Below, in pieces: positions 10,701 through 19,936 of a stretch of 64,000 nt of DNA. The stretch's first letter is position 1, and each line of letters starts with the position of its first letter. The stretch is taken from positions 54,883 to 118,882 of the forward strand of contig CALAMO010000028.1 in the NCBI GenBank assembly GCA_937925855.1. Reading direction: 5' to 3'. A program made the position numbers and the translations under genes. This DNA is from an uncultured Thiotrichaceae bacterium (GTDB lineage: Bacteria > Pseudomonadota > Gammaproteobacteria > Thiotrichales > Thiotrichaceae). The notes beneath the pieces were generated by a model. The model saw nothing but the letters and a program-made list of their open reading frames with translations, ran no database searches and was not told the origin of the DNA.

Positions 10701-11956
10701 CATTCACCATTAAGGAATATGACCCGCCTGCTTACCTGCCGGCACAAATCACCTGGACAGATCCCGATCTTGGCCCGAATGGGTTACAGGAACTCTCACA
10801 GGCATTTATTGCTGGTAATAGCACCTCCAGCCATAATTTTAACGACAGCATGTTGGCGTTAGAATACGACAGCTTTACCGCTGCCCGGATAGAGACCTAT
10901 GCCATTTTGGGCGACCGGGGCAACCAAAACTTCAGCTTCTACGTCACCGATGGTGCCGACGGCTCGGTGCAGAATGTGCCGGTCACGATTACAACGGATT
11001 ATACCGTGCCCGCACCGACTGCAACGCTGCCCAATGCCTATGCGTTTTATACCGTACGCAATCTAGGTGGCAACGCAGATGCAGGCCAACTCCGTCGCTT
11101 AGCGCATGATGCCGCCAACCCAAGCGTTCCTAAAGACACGCTGATTGGGACAATTCCAGGTTATACCAATGAATGGACCACCGTTTATCGGCGTGCCGAT
11201 AAGGGCTGGCTATATTTTATCGAGCAGTCTACGCAGATGATCCATGTCGTCGATGAAACCACAGCTGCTGTACAGTTCCATATCAAACTTAATCACGAAC
11301 CTAATAAGCGCGGTGATAAGCATAAGCAAACTAACTACCTACTCTGGTGGCGTGCGAAGGAAGGTCTGGATCACCTGAGTAATACTGACTGTACCGAAGG
11401 CGAGTTACAGGGCTTGCTGGAATCCAAGCTCAGCGATGAAAGCGCCCGCAACGGCGATTGGTATATCGGCCTGGGCTGTGGTGAATTACCCGCTGGCGGC
11501 GTGGGCTCAACGATTGAAGTGACGCCGGAATACCGCACCAAACTCGCCGATGGCGGCAATACACTGGCGGTATATACCTGGAAGCGAGCAACGTTCATGA
11601 GTAAATGGGTGAATGAAGGGGTAGATCGCCTTAACGTACTTAATCTAGTGACCGGTAAAGCCAAGAGCCTAGGAGATTTTGACTTCCCGGCACAGGCTTT
11701 ATCCACTGATCCAGCAACTCGCTATCCAGCAGCGACCTATGCCAATGTCCGAGCGGTGGTAGTCGCTGAAGATGGGGCGTTCTATGGCTTTAACAAAGAT
11801 ACCAATGACCAGCCTGTCACCCTGTTTAACTTTGACCCGCTGGAAGAAGTACAGCAACCGGTGAACACGCCGGAGTGGATCAATACATACTTCACGCAAT
11901 ACCAAAGTTATGGAACACCCTTTTTGGTGATTGAACCACGCGCTGTGCAACCATAG
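7784..11956 (+). CDS. Large tri-haem lipoprotein, HzsA (hydrazine synthase alpha)-related-like
   Basis: Lipobox LTFLGGC; three CXXCH haem motifs (CNQCH at 9545-9559, CAQCH at 9746-9760, CFSCH at 10253-10267); beta-propeller-like N-terminal repeats; single intact 1390-aa ORF. Confidence 0.7.
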   Translation: MLISILKRAVWPTVLLCLTFLGGCITPDNAVLEGLGTPDITGCSSIPGVENGADYRPRTAIKLGTDNRTHPDVFYMGWAQLDERSDLRFPQKGYDGNGFEDKLLVTRKTASPANEDDPTAGNVVRTWQLLPQVDNNCNDVEKIRIHSFDVAPNGRSLYVSMARTGAGDTHLGVYRLDLETGDLAKISQEDDIHFMYPTYVGNDPDTKHEMLVVAKTVTAADIPHNYAQRIQLVDEYDRAPTPLIHTMDSQTGETVRIGLNNSHQTEPFVMVGPDGNRIVIFTQWEHQDSVNRFALWKTQIDGSDNFTFFGQESSEDKSGAHLFQARPIKSGPYQGYVIMTESHNKFDAEGHIAFTFRHHQELRSAKHYLQRVEQAGSTNTQISRNPEHYNDESFVYSSRADSNYTYQLYIKDFPAVPSATPTAGVGEQLTPDTDNYHFVQARSYYPPERELIAPTNAADLGENRVSFTNENLNGRAGFLVQNLAQSDNGVQHQLDGLAPEDISMQFFLPSHHFSNSKTIGVKSSPEMSIPASGFISPESDGSMGVVMKEGLYVWKVNKRFKHAEQDIWLPVRSERQEVTFVPNRVNACNQCHQERDQTNLDLYANYDSIAARKMHGDLSDVVDISHYSAYNAVPDFHQDIMPLLTKPALGGGQSCAQCHTAGTKLDLSNTTGTEAMNSTYRTLIRGAKLLDSGNLLPYSNDSINPLGMDDNYHPAPLLWSLLLGDDLSVPPDADYANDSNRNLDRPGDYGATYDAEVETTINTINAQYDHSKHLSAADIQKFITYSSTQMPAGLSDRMTFVPQSGNYRSGNAGQKAYQAMVRNCFSCHNSFTTATGGGIEDPLYGLPLEKRFSSSTGMRDKRMRFMVRNHIANKHDTKYSKYNWQSNINTARDQTLLSASYRINFADIDNSEILRYALGTDANGTPLNQAQHGVQHPQVLNEQHADYLAIKHWASAQSDTPNQAPTLDASIPAFTIKEYDPPAYLPAQITWTDPDLGPNGLQELSQAFIAGNSTSSHNFNDSMLALEYDSFTAARIETYAILGDRGNQNFSFYVTDGADGSVQNVPVTITTDYTVPAPTATLPNAYAFYTVRNLGGNADAGQLRRLAHDAANPSVPKDTLIGTIPGYTNEWTTVYRRADKGWLYFIEQSTQMIHVVDETTAAVQFHIKLNHEPNKRGDKHKQTNYLLWWRAKEGLDHLSNTDCTEGELQGLLESKLSDESARNGDWYIGLGCGELPAGGVGSTIEVTPEYRTKLADGGNTLAVYTWKRATFMSKWVNEGVDRLNVLNLVTGKAKSLGDFDFPAQALSTDPATRYPAATYANVRAVVVAEDGAFYGFNKDTNDQPVTLFNFDPLEEVQQPVNTPEWINTYFTQYQSYGTPFLVIEPRAVQP

Positions 11957-11967
11957 GTTTATCGGAC

Positions 11968-12717
11968 ATGTTTATATTTTCATCTAGATGCTTATTGAGG
12001 CTCGGTACACAGCTACCCCAAGGATGCCTTTGGGTAGCTGCAGCCACATCCGTCATTAGCAGCAATGTCTCTGCCGATGCAGTCTGGCCGCCTATTGATG
12101 CAAGTGTCGGTTTTTCGCATACTGCCGATGCCCGTGAAGGCGTTAGTCTAACCACAGGCTGGCGATTTAATGCTGATTGGCGGCTAAAAGTACGGTTTGA
12201 GCGCAACTTCCACGAGCGCGCACATAACGTCAGTTTGGTTCAATTTAATGAAAGCTTTAAGCGTAACAGTATCAGCTTACTCGTCGAGCGTGATATTGAG
12301 GCCTTCCCAGCATTATCGGTCGCAGCTGGAGTAGTACACTTTGATACGGGTTCGGAATGGACGGCGAACCCAACCGTTAGTGCGATTTATGAATTAAATA
12401 ACACTTATTACTACGGTTCGCATTTAGGTAGCCCTGAGGCTACGATCAATTACAATAAATTGGTGCCCTATCTTGGACTGTCATGGTCATCCTTGCGATC
12501 GAATCAAACCGGCTGGGGATTAGTTGCTGAGGCAGGCTTTATGTTCAATCTTAAACCCACATTAACGCTTCGCTCAGAAAACCCTTCGGATTTAGTCTCA
12601 TTGAATGCTGATCTACAGTATGCAGTCGATGCCTATATTAAGCGCTTGGAGTCAAGTGGCGCGTTTCTTGACAATGTTGTGCCACGCATTGGTGTAGCCG
12701 CCATTTATCAGTTTTAA
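11968..12717 (+). CDS. Putative outer-membrane beta-barrel protein
   Basis: Signal-like N-terminus ending SADA, alternating amphipathic strands, C-terminal ...GVAAIYQF (terminal Phe typical of OMP beta-signals); 12 bp after the tri-haem ORF. Confidence 0.55.
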   Translation: MFIFSSRCLLRLGTQLPQGCLWVAAATSVISSNVSADAVWPPIDASVGFSHTADAREGVSLTTGWRFNADWRLKVRFERNFHERAHNVSLVQFNESFKRNSISLLVERDIEAFPALSVAAGVVHFDTGSEWTANPTVSAIYELNNTYYYGSHLGSPEATINYNKLVPYLGLSWSSLRSNQTGWGLVAEAGFMFNLKPTLTLRSENPSDLVSLNADLQYAVDAYIKRLESSGAFLDNVVPRIGVAAIYQF

Positions 12718-12731
12718 ATTTATTTGGAACA

Positions 12732-13358
12732 ATGTCTCTGGGCCATTCACTGTTTAAGCATCTCTCGTGTGGAGTGACCGTCATAGCCGGCTGTCTAAGT
12801 GTTTTTTGTTTAAGTTTAGTAGGGCTCATATTTATCTTGCAGGCACCGCTCTGGCACAGCTATTCTTCGCCAGTACTGCAACTGCACACGGATATTTGGC
12901 ACTACCTACTGGTAGACAACGGACAATTGCTGATTAATCATGCACAGCTGAACATGGCCGCAGAACGTCATATGCTGGATGTAAAACGCATACTTCAACG
13001 GTTATTTACCGCCACACCTTGGATCACGCTGGCTTTTGGCATCAGTCTGTACGGCTGCCAAAAACAGTGGCGGCGGGCACTCAGAGGGGTTGCGCACTCT
13101 GGGGGTGTTGTGCTCGTCTTACAGGTGCTACTTGTAGTGCTGGCAGGCTTTAGGAATGTCTTTATCCATTTTCATGCGCTGCTCTTTTTAGTGGACACTT
13201 GGTGGTTTGAACCTGACTCTGTATTGATTCAGGCATTTCCCAAGATCTATTTCCAGCAGTTTGCCTTATGTTGGACGCTTTTAGTCAGCGCTCTATGTGC
13301 GCTGCTTTATGGCATAAGTACTGCGCGCTGGCGCAATACAAGCACACCACGCGGCTAA
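12732..13358 (+). CDS. DUF1461-like integral membrane protein
   Basis: Four TM segments; [31 protein letters not shown] motif resembling the DUF1461/TIGR01906 signature. Confidence 0.65.
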   Translation: MSLGHSLFKHLSCGVTVIAGCLSVFCLSLVGLIFILQAPLWHSYSSPVLQLHTDIWHYLLVDNGQLLINHAQLNMAAERHMLDVKRILQRLFTATPWITLAFGISLYGCQKQWRRALRGVAHSGGVVLVLQVLLVVLAGFRNVFIHFHALLFLVDTWWFEPDSVLIQAFPKIYFQQFALCWTLLVSALCALLYGISTARWRNTSTPRG

Positions 13359-14116
13359 CTCTTCAGCCGATACCCCGTTCTAAACATCCACCAAACCACG
13401 CCCATACAAATTGCCAGGAAAGCCAACACAATAAACAGGCTGAGGTACACATTCACATCGGCAATTTCAAAAAAACTCCAGCGGAAACCACTCACCAGAT
13501 ACACCACCGGATTAAACAACGTGACGGTCTGCCACGCGGGCGGCAGCATACTAATCGAGTAGAACGTGCCGCCCAGAAAAACTAGCGGCGTAATGATCAA
13601 CAGCGGCACCACCTGTAATTTCTCAAAGTCGTTGGCCCATAAACCAATAATAAAACCAAACAGGCTAAACGAAACGCAGGTTAATACCAGAAAGGTCAGC
13701 ATCCAGATAGGATGAGCGATATGCAGTTCAACAAATAGGCTGGCTGTCGCCAGAGTGATTAGTCCAATGATCAATGACTTAGTTGCCGCTGCGCCGACAT
13801 AACCAATCAGGATCTCAAAGTAGGAAATCGGTGCCGACATAATTTCGTAGATCGTCCCGGTGAACTTGGGAAAGAAAATACCAAACGAAGCGTTGGAGAT
13901 ACTCTGAGTCAGGAGCGTTAGCATCATCAAACCAGGCACAATAAACGCGCCGTAAGACACACCATCTACTTCCTGAATACGGCCACCAATCGCTGAGCCA
14001 AACACAATAAAATACAGGCTGGTAGATAAGACCGGCGAGGCAATACTCTGCATCAACGTGCGCCAAGTGCGCAACATCTCAAATTTGTAAATCACTTTAA
14101 TCGCATTGAAGTTCAT
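13355..14116 (-). CDS. ABC-2 type transporter permease (YadH-like)
   Basis: Six-TM ABC-2 permease pattern ([54 protein letters not shown]). Confidence 0.85.
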   Translation of the reverse strand: MNFNAIKVIYKFEMLRTWRTLMQSIASPVLSTSLYFIVFGSAIGGRIQEVDGVSYGAFIVPGLMMLTLLTQSISNASFGIFFPKFTGTIYEIMSAPISYFEILIGYVGAAATKSLIIGLITLATASLFVELHIAHPIWMLTFLVLTCVSFSLFGFIIGLWANDFEKLQVVPLLIITPLVFLGGTFYSISMLPPAWQTVTLFNPVVYLVSGFRWSFFEIADVNVYLSLFIVLAFLAICMGVVWWMFRTGYRLKS

Positions 14117-14156
14117 ACGGCTGCCTGTTTAGAGGGTTAATCGATAAATTGGGCAT

Positions 14157-15080
14157 TTATTCGGTGTGTACCAGATTGACAAAAATATCTTCCAGCGAGC
14201 TTTGCGTCGTATTGAGGTCTTTTAAGGTCAAACCAACCTGACTAATATCCTGTAGCAGACGGGTAATACCGGTTTGTCCAGAGCGGGTATCGTAGGTATA
14301 CGTCAACTGTTCGCCGCTGTCTGCCAGCTCCAAATCGTATTCAGCCAGCGCAGCAGGAATCTGCGTAATGGCCGTCCGCAGCTCTATTGTCATTTGCTTT
14401 TTACCCAACTTTTGCATCAGCCGCTGTTTATCTTCAATCAACAACAGTTCGCCAGCGCGAATCACACCCACCCGGTCTGCGATTTCCTCCGCTTCTTCAA
14501 TGTAATGGGTCGTCAAAATAATGGTCACCCCCGAAGCACGCAGCTTATTGACGATCTGCCACATGTCCTTGCGCAGCTCGACATCTACCCCCGCCGTTGG
14601 CTCATCCAGAAACAATATCTTTGGCTCGTGTGACAGCGCTTTGGCGATTAATACCCGGCGCTTCATCCCACCGGATAGCGTACGAATTTCACTGTACTTT
14701 TTGTCATGCAGCGAAAGGTCGCGCAGCAGCTGATCCAGGTAGGCCGCATCGGTTTTCTTACCAAACAGGCCGCGACTCAGATTAACCGTATCCCAGACCG
14801 TTTCGAAAGCGCCTAACGTAAGCTCCTGCGGCACCAAACCAATCAGCTGGCGGGTAATACGATAGTCTTTAATAATATCGTATCCGTCCACGGTGACGCT
14901 GCCACCACTGGGATTCACTAGGCCACATATAATCGAAATCAACGTGGTTTTACCCGCACCATTTGGCCCGAGCAGTGCGAGAATTTCACCGTTTTTAATG
15001 CCAAGATTTATCGTTTTTAAGGCCTGATGACCGGAATGATAGGTTTTTTCCAAATCAGCGATTGTGATGATGTCAGACAT
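14157..15080 (-). CDS. ABC transporter ATP-binding protein (YadG-like)
   Basis: Walker [11 protein letters not shown], signature LSGGMKRRV, Walker [11 protein letters not shown]; adjacent permease. Confidence 0.92.
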   Translation of the reverse strand: MSDIITIADLEKTYHSGHQALKTINLGIKNGEILALLGPNGAGKTTLISIICGLVNPSGGSVTVDGYDIIKDYRITRQLIGLVPQELTLGAFETVWDTVNLSRGLFGKKTDAAYLDQLLRDLSLHDKKYSEIRTLSGGMKRRVLIAKALSHEPKILFLDEPTAGVDVELRKDMWQIVNKLRASGVTIILTTHYIEEAEEIADRVGVIRAGELLLIEDKQRLMQKLGKKQMTIELRTAITQIPAALAEYDLELADSGEQLTYTYDTRSGQTGITRLLQDISQVGLTLKDLNTTQSSLEDIFVNLVHTE

Positions 15081-15175
15081 GTGTATCCTGGCAGGTTGCA
15101 TAGCCGTATGAGCAAGCGCCTTATAATCACACAGAAACTCCCGTCACTTCAATTAAACTGTAGCAAGAATCAACA

Positions 15176-16030
15176 ATGCCACTTTCCTCCACCCACTTAA
15201 AACAATTTAAAACAGATGGCTTCACGACGTGCCGTCAGTTAATAGACCCCGACCACTTGCCCGCATTACATACGGCATTCGATGAGCTGTTTCAGGGGCG
15301 TTTTGCCACCGGCGTGGCCCCCGATGAGGTGAACTGGCAACAGGGCAGCGGTGATCCAAGCGTCACACGGCAGATTTGTAATGGTTGGAAAGCCAATAAA
15401 GCCATTGCTCGCACGGTATTGAGCTCAGCACTAGGCGAGCTTATCGGCCAGCTCACCGGTTGGGCGGGCGTCCGCATTATGCAAGACAATGTGCTGTGGA
15501 AACCCGCAGGCGCAAAATCGCTGGGCTATCATCAAGACAGCGCCTACCTGCCCTGGTTCAGCCCTGCTGATTTATGCAGCGTATGGATTGCACTCGACGC
15601 GACCCATGCCAATGGCGGCACGCTGGAATTTGTGCGTGGCTCCCATCGCTGGCCCCTGGCAGCGCCAGAGGGCGTGTTTCACGCACCCAAACAGTATCGC
15701 ACCGCCATGGAGAAAGCCGCCGCAAGGGCAGGCGTTAGCCCTGATATTTTTCATGTCGAAGTCCCCGCGGGTGGTGGCTCAATCCACCATGGCCACACTT
15801 GGCATGGCTCCGGTCAAAATAATGGCAACACACCACGCAGAGCGCTGGTGTTACACGCCATGCAAAGCGAAGTGGAATATGTACCGTCTCATTTTGGGGT
15901 TGGCATTGGGCCAATCTATGCGCGCTATCGCCGCTTAGGCGATCAAAAGATGGACGAAAATCACTTTCCGATACTATGGCGCAAAGATGGCTACCGAACG
16001 CCGGAGCTAGAGGTCTTTTTAAGCGATTGA
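15176..16030 (+). CDS. Phytanoyl-CoA dioxygenase (PhyH) family protein
   Basis: HQDSAYLPWF...HANGGTLEFVRGSHRW...HHGHTWHGSGQNNGNTPRRALVLH; Fe(II)/2OG dioxygenase motifs. Confidence 0.9.
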   Translation: MPLSSTHLKQFKTDGFTTCRQLIDPDHLPALHTAFDELFQGRFATGVAPDEVNWQQGSGDPSVTRQICNGWKANKAIARTVLSSALGELIGQLTGWAGVRIMQDNVLWKPAGAKSLGYHQDSAYLPWFSPADLCSVWIALDATHANGGTLEFVRGSHRWPLAAPEGVFHAPKQYRTAMEKAAARAGVSPDIFHVEVPAGGGSIHHGHTWHGSGQNNGNTPRRALVLHAMQSEVEYVPSHFGVGIGPIYARYRRLGDQKMDENHFPILWRKDGYRTPELEVFLSD

Positions 16031-16040
16031 CAGAAAAATA

Positions 16041-16073
16041 CAGGCCGCCGACATCACGGCCTGATTATCTTTT
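16041..16073 (+). terminator. Candidate intrinsic terminator downstream of PhyH gene
   Basis: CAGGCCG-N9-CGGCCTG followed by ATTATCTTTTA. Confidence 0.55.
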
Positions 16074-16140
16074 ATGTAAAACCTCAAGGCTCGCCGAACT
16101 CAACTCGTCATGCGCAGACCGGTGACTGCACAGCAATACC

Positions 16141-16797
16141 TTAACTCATGCCAGGACAACTCTGCACTTTACCCTCTCGTTTCAGCTGTGCCACCGCTTT
16201 GAACAAACGCTGAGCCTGATCATACTGCTTTTCTTTAGAGCGCAGTACCGCTTGCCGGTTGAGTTCAGCAACCTTTTTGTTAATCACGGCGCAGGACTGG
16301 GCCGCTGATGGCACCACGGGTCGCACAGCGGGCTGCGTCCGGCTAGTCGTAACGCGAGCACCTGGGACTGGATTGCGACGCTGTTGGGCGAGGCGTTGCT
16401 GATAGGCGCGCCGCTGGGCAGCAATGAGACGCTGCTGTTCCTGCGTGGCACGCTGACGGCGCTGCGCTAATTCACGCTGCTGCTGCTGTTCACGACGCCT
16501 CGCTTCAGCCTGACGTTGCTGTAGCGTCATTGCAGCACTAACACGCGGCGGCTGTCCGGCACCCGCATTCGTATCCACCCGCCGAGCCTGCTCACGTCGA
16601 GCAGCGGCTGCAACACGCTCAGACGCCTGCGTAGTGCGCCTGACTAGAATATTATTAGACGCTGTCGATGCTGGACCAGGCGTCATGCTGCGATAGCAGT
16701 AATAGGAAATGCTGCAATTGACGGCATAGGCGTGACTGCTGGCGAAACTACTGAACAGCAGAACAGCCCCCAGCGACAGGAATTTATAGTAGCTCAT
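16141..16797 (-). CDS. Secreted Gln/Arg-rich hypothetical protein
   Basis: Signal peptide; QRQAEARRREQQQQRELAQRRQRATQEQQRL low-complexity region; paired Cys at the C-terminal end. Confidence 0.65.
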   Translation of the reverse strand: MSYYKFLSLGAVLLFSSFASSHAYAVNCSISYYCYRSMTPGPASTASNNILVRRTTQASERVAAAARREQARRVDTNAGAGQPPRVSAAMTLQQRQAEARRREQQQQRELAQRRQRATQEQQRLIAAQRRAYQQRLAQQRRNPVPGARVTTSRTQPAVRPVVPSAAQSCAVINKKVAELNRQAVLRSKEKQYDQAQRLFKAVAQLKREGKVQSCPGMS

Positions 16798-17016
16798 GGT
16801 AGGCTCCTCGGTGTTTATCTTTCAGGGTGTATGTGGTTCGACTCCTAATCTGCTGGAGAGTTTAGCAGAAGATGAGCCTCATGAAGTAATCGTAGATTTC
16901 CACACTTGAGGGACGGGGTAATTTATGGGCGGGGACTTGATAGGCCTTGCAATGGTGCAAGGCACAGGCTTACATTGGCGCGTGTAATCTTTCGTGCATT
17001 ATGCTAAGCAAATACC

Positions 17017-17514
17017 TCAGTGCTCATGGCCGCAATCACCGTGGGCATCATGTGCATGACCATGACTAATTTCTTCCGCAGTCGCCGCTCGCACAGCAAG
17101 CACGGTCACATCAAAATGTAGCGTTTCTCCCGCCAGCGGATGATTGCCATCAATCGTGACGGTGTCCTCTTGTACTGCGGCAATCGTGATCACTTCCTGT
17201 CCTGCGTTAGTTTGCGCGTGAAATTGTGCACCCGGCACCAGCTGTGCTTCATCGACACCGCTGAACATCTCCTTAGAAACATTCTGCTGCAATTGTGCAT
17301 CGTGTTCCCCATAGGCATCAGCAGGCGGAATCGTCACCTCCAATTGATCATCAGCCTGTTTCCCAACAAGCGCAGTTTCCAGTCCGGGGATAATATTGTT
17401 GGCACCGTGTAGATAAATAAAAGGTTCGGCTTGCGTAGCCTCATCGAGTATTTCGCCCTGACTGTCGGTGAGTTTGTAGCGCAAGCTGGCAACAACGTTA
17501 TCTGCAATTTGCAT
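17017..17514 (-). CDS. FKBP-type peptidyl-prolyl cis-trans isomerase, SlyD-like
   Basis: YKLTDSQGEILDEATQAEPFIYLHGANNIIPGLETALVGKQ; His-rich C-terminus HGHAHDAHGDCGHEH. Confidence 0.9.
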   Translation of the reverse strand: MQIADNVVASLRYKLTDSQGEILDEATQAEPFIYLHGANNIIPGLETALVGKQADDQLEVTIPPADAYGEHDAQLQQNVSKEMFSGVDEAQLVPGAQFHAQTNAGQEVITIAAVQEDTVTIDGNHPLAGETLHFDVTVLAVRAATAEEISHGHAHDAHGDCGHEH

Positions 17515-17552
17515 GAATCTTTTTTCCTTAGCGTAAAGAATTTTCAAGGTGA

Positions 17553-18470
17553 CTATGAGTCTATACGGTAGCGATAGCTACCCTCTGGGGTGGTTTTATA
17601 ACGCCGGTGTGTCCACAGGTACTGCTCGGGAAATTCCCTAATCTGCTGCTCAATGATTTGATTGATCCGTAGCGTATCATCCGCTACGGATTCACCGGGG
17701 AAATCATCAAGCGCAGGTAAAAAGCGCAATAAATAACCGTTTTTCTGTCGAACCGTAAAAAAGGGTACCACTTTTGCGTGTCCGATGTGACTTATACGAC
17801 TGGTGGCGGTGTTGGTAGCGGCTTCTATCCCAAAAAAAGGCACAAAAAGACTGTTTTTCTGATCGAAATGCTGATCCTGGGCGTACCAGACGACCTGTTG
17901 TTGTTTCAGACTGTGTAACATAGTGCGAATATTGTGGCGTGGGATCGCTTTGCCATAGCGTTTTGTACGCAGCTTAGCCACTGTGGCTTCTATGACTGCG
18001 TTTTTATGGGGCTTGTAAACGACGTGCAATGGCAAATGAGGCGATAGCAGTCGTCCGCCTAATTCTAAGCTGGTGAAATGCGCGCTCAGTAAAACAACGC
18101 CACCGGTTTGGCGTGCTGTTTCGAGGTGCTCCATGCCTTCGATATGCGTTAATGGCGCTAGTATTGTCTCATTGCCCCACCAACTCAGGCCGGCTTCTAA
18201 CAATCCCTGTCCCAGTGAGATGAAGTGCGCACGGCTTAAGGCTTTGCGTTCAACCTGGCTCAGTTCCGGGAAGGCTAACTCAAGGTTGATACAGCAGATA
18301 CGACGGCGCCCGCGCAAGCTGTAAAACATGAGTAGCCCCAGCTGTTTGCCTAAGCACATTTGTGCACGCCACGGTAACTGAACGCTGAGCCACAGTAGCG
18401 CTACCCCAAACCAGGTTGGCCAGTAACGGGGGTGTAAATGTAAGCGGCGTGTGTTTTTCATAAAGCCCAA
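17553..18470 (-). CDS. lpxL: Lipid A biosynthesis lauroyl/acyltransferase (LpxL/HtrB family)
   Basis: LSAHFTSLELGGRLL (HX4 motif region), VWYAQDQHFDQKNSLFVPFFG, PEQYLWTHRRYKTTPEG. Confidence 0.88.
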   Translation of the reverse strand: MGFMKNTRRLHLHPRYWPTWFGVALLWLSVQLPWRAQMCLGKQLGLLMFYSLRGRRRICCINLELAFPELSQVERKALSRAHFISLGQGLLEAGLSWWGNETILAPLTHIEGMEHLETARQTGGVVLLSAHFTSLELGGRLLSPHLPLHVVYKPHKNAVIEATVAKLRTKRYGKAIPRHNIRTMLHSLKQQQVVWYAQDQHFDQKNSLFVPFFGIEAATNTATSRISHIGHAKVVPFFTVRQKNGYLLRFLPALDDFPGESVADDTLRINQIIEQQIREFPEQYLWTHRRYKTTPEGSYRYRIDS

Positions 18471-18596
18471 AAGTTTTAATGGCGGCGTGCATGATGAATG
18501 TTTAAACTGCCGTTGGTCAATAACGAAATAGTTTCTGTGCTGTATTATCGCTGGGTTTTATCACAATGAACATTAAACCTAAGATCGCATGCAAAA

Positions 18597-19655
18597 GTGA
18601 TGACGTCTTTCTCCATCCTATCGCTGGGATGTGCCGTGCCTACTGAACCACAAAAGTGTCTCATTGTTGGCCCGGCCTGGGTGGGTGACATGGTGATGGC
18701 ACAAAGCTTGTTTATCGCACTGCGCCAACAGTATCCCGCGCTGCTGATTGATGTGTTAGCGCCACGTTGGAGCGAGCCACTGTTAGCTGCGATGCCGGAA
18801 GTGAACCAATCTATCGTCATGCCGTTGGGGCATGGTGAGCTGGGTTTGGTGAAACGTTATCGTTTGGGTCGGTCGCTGCGGGCGGAAAATTATGACTGGT
18901 CAATTGTCTTACCTAATTCACTGAAGTCTGCGCTGCTACCCTATTGGGCGGGCATACCACAACGTACGGGTTATAAGGGGGAGATGCGTTACGGGCTATT
19001 AAATGACCTACGCTATCTCGATAAATCTGTGCTAACGATGACGGTGCAGCGGTTTGTGGCATTGGGGCATTCTCCTCATCCACAACAGGTTCCTGCCTGC
19101 CCCCAGCCAGCGCTGGGACTCGCTGCGGATGCTTGTCAGCAGGTATTGGAGAAATTTACGCTGCGCCCACAAGCGTTTGTTGCTTTGTGCCCCGGTGCGG
19201 AATATGGCCCGGCGAAGCGCTGGCCGGAGCGCCATTTTGCGGCACTGGCGGCGCAGCTGATTGGCGATGGGCAGCAAGTTTTGTTATTGGGTTCTGCAAA
19301 AGATCAGGCAGTAGCGGCGGACATTTGCCGCTTACTGGATTCCACTGATCTCATTGACCTGACCGGGAAAACCAGTTTGCATGAGGTCATTGGTTTGTTG
19401 CAGTCAGCCTCAGCGGCAGTGTCTAATGATTCCGGCCTGATGCATATTGCGGCGGCGGTGGGTACGCCAGTGGTCGCGCTTTATGGTTCTTCTGATCCGG
19501 GGTTTACGCCGCCGCTGGCGGATCATTCGGTGGTAGTGAGTTTAGGACTGGACTGTAGCCCTTGTTTTAAACGGGAGTGTCCGTTGGGGACGTTGGCTTG
19601 CCTGGAAGGGATGTCGCCGGAACAGGTCTACAGTGCTTTGCAGAGGTTACTATGA
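18597..19655 (+). CDS. waaF: Lipopolysaccharide heptosyltransferase II
   Basis: CLIVGPAWVGDMVMAQSLF, ALCPGAEYGPAKRWPERHFAALA, VSNDSGLMHIAAAVGTPVVALYGSSDP. Confidence 0.92.
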   Translation: MMTSFSILSLGCAVPTEPQKCLIVGPAWVGDMVMAQSLFIALRQQYPALLIDVLAPRWSEPLLAAMPEVNQSIVMPLGHGELGLVKRYRLGRSLRAENYDWSIVLPNSLKSALLPYWAGIPQRTGYKGEMRYGLLNDLRYLDKSVLTMTVQRFVALGHSPHPQQVPACPQPALGLAADACQQVLEKFTLRPQAFVALCPGAEYGPAKRWPERHFAALAAQLIGDGQQVLLLGSAKDQAVAADICRLLDSTDLIDLTGKTSLHEVIGLLQSASAAVSNDSGLMHIAAAVGTPVVALYGSSDPGFTPPLADHSVVVSLGLDCSPCFKRECPLGTLACLEGMSPEQVYSALQRLL

Positions 19656-19936
19656 AAGTTCTTTTCTGGCAGCGGAACAATCAGGCCGTAACCAAAGCCC
19701 GCATGAAAAAGCACATGCTCCAGACTTGGTTAACTGGCGTAAACTCGCTGCCGCTCAGACAGTACTTGGTTACAAGCAGTTACGGCCTGCTTGCTCCTTG
19801 TGCAAACTTTCAGGGTTTGGGGTGCAATTGTCATTTGCATGTCGGTTACTGTGTAAGTCGAAGACTTACATGCACTCGGGGTGTCAGCCTTTCATGCACG
19901 TTACCGTAAAAGTTCGCGTAGCCTTTAACCATAGAC

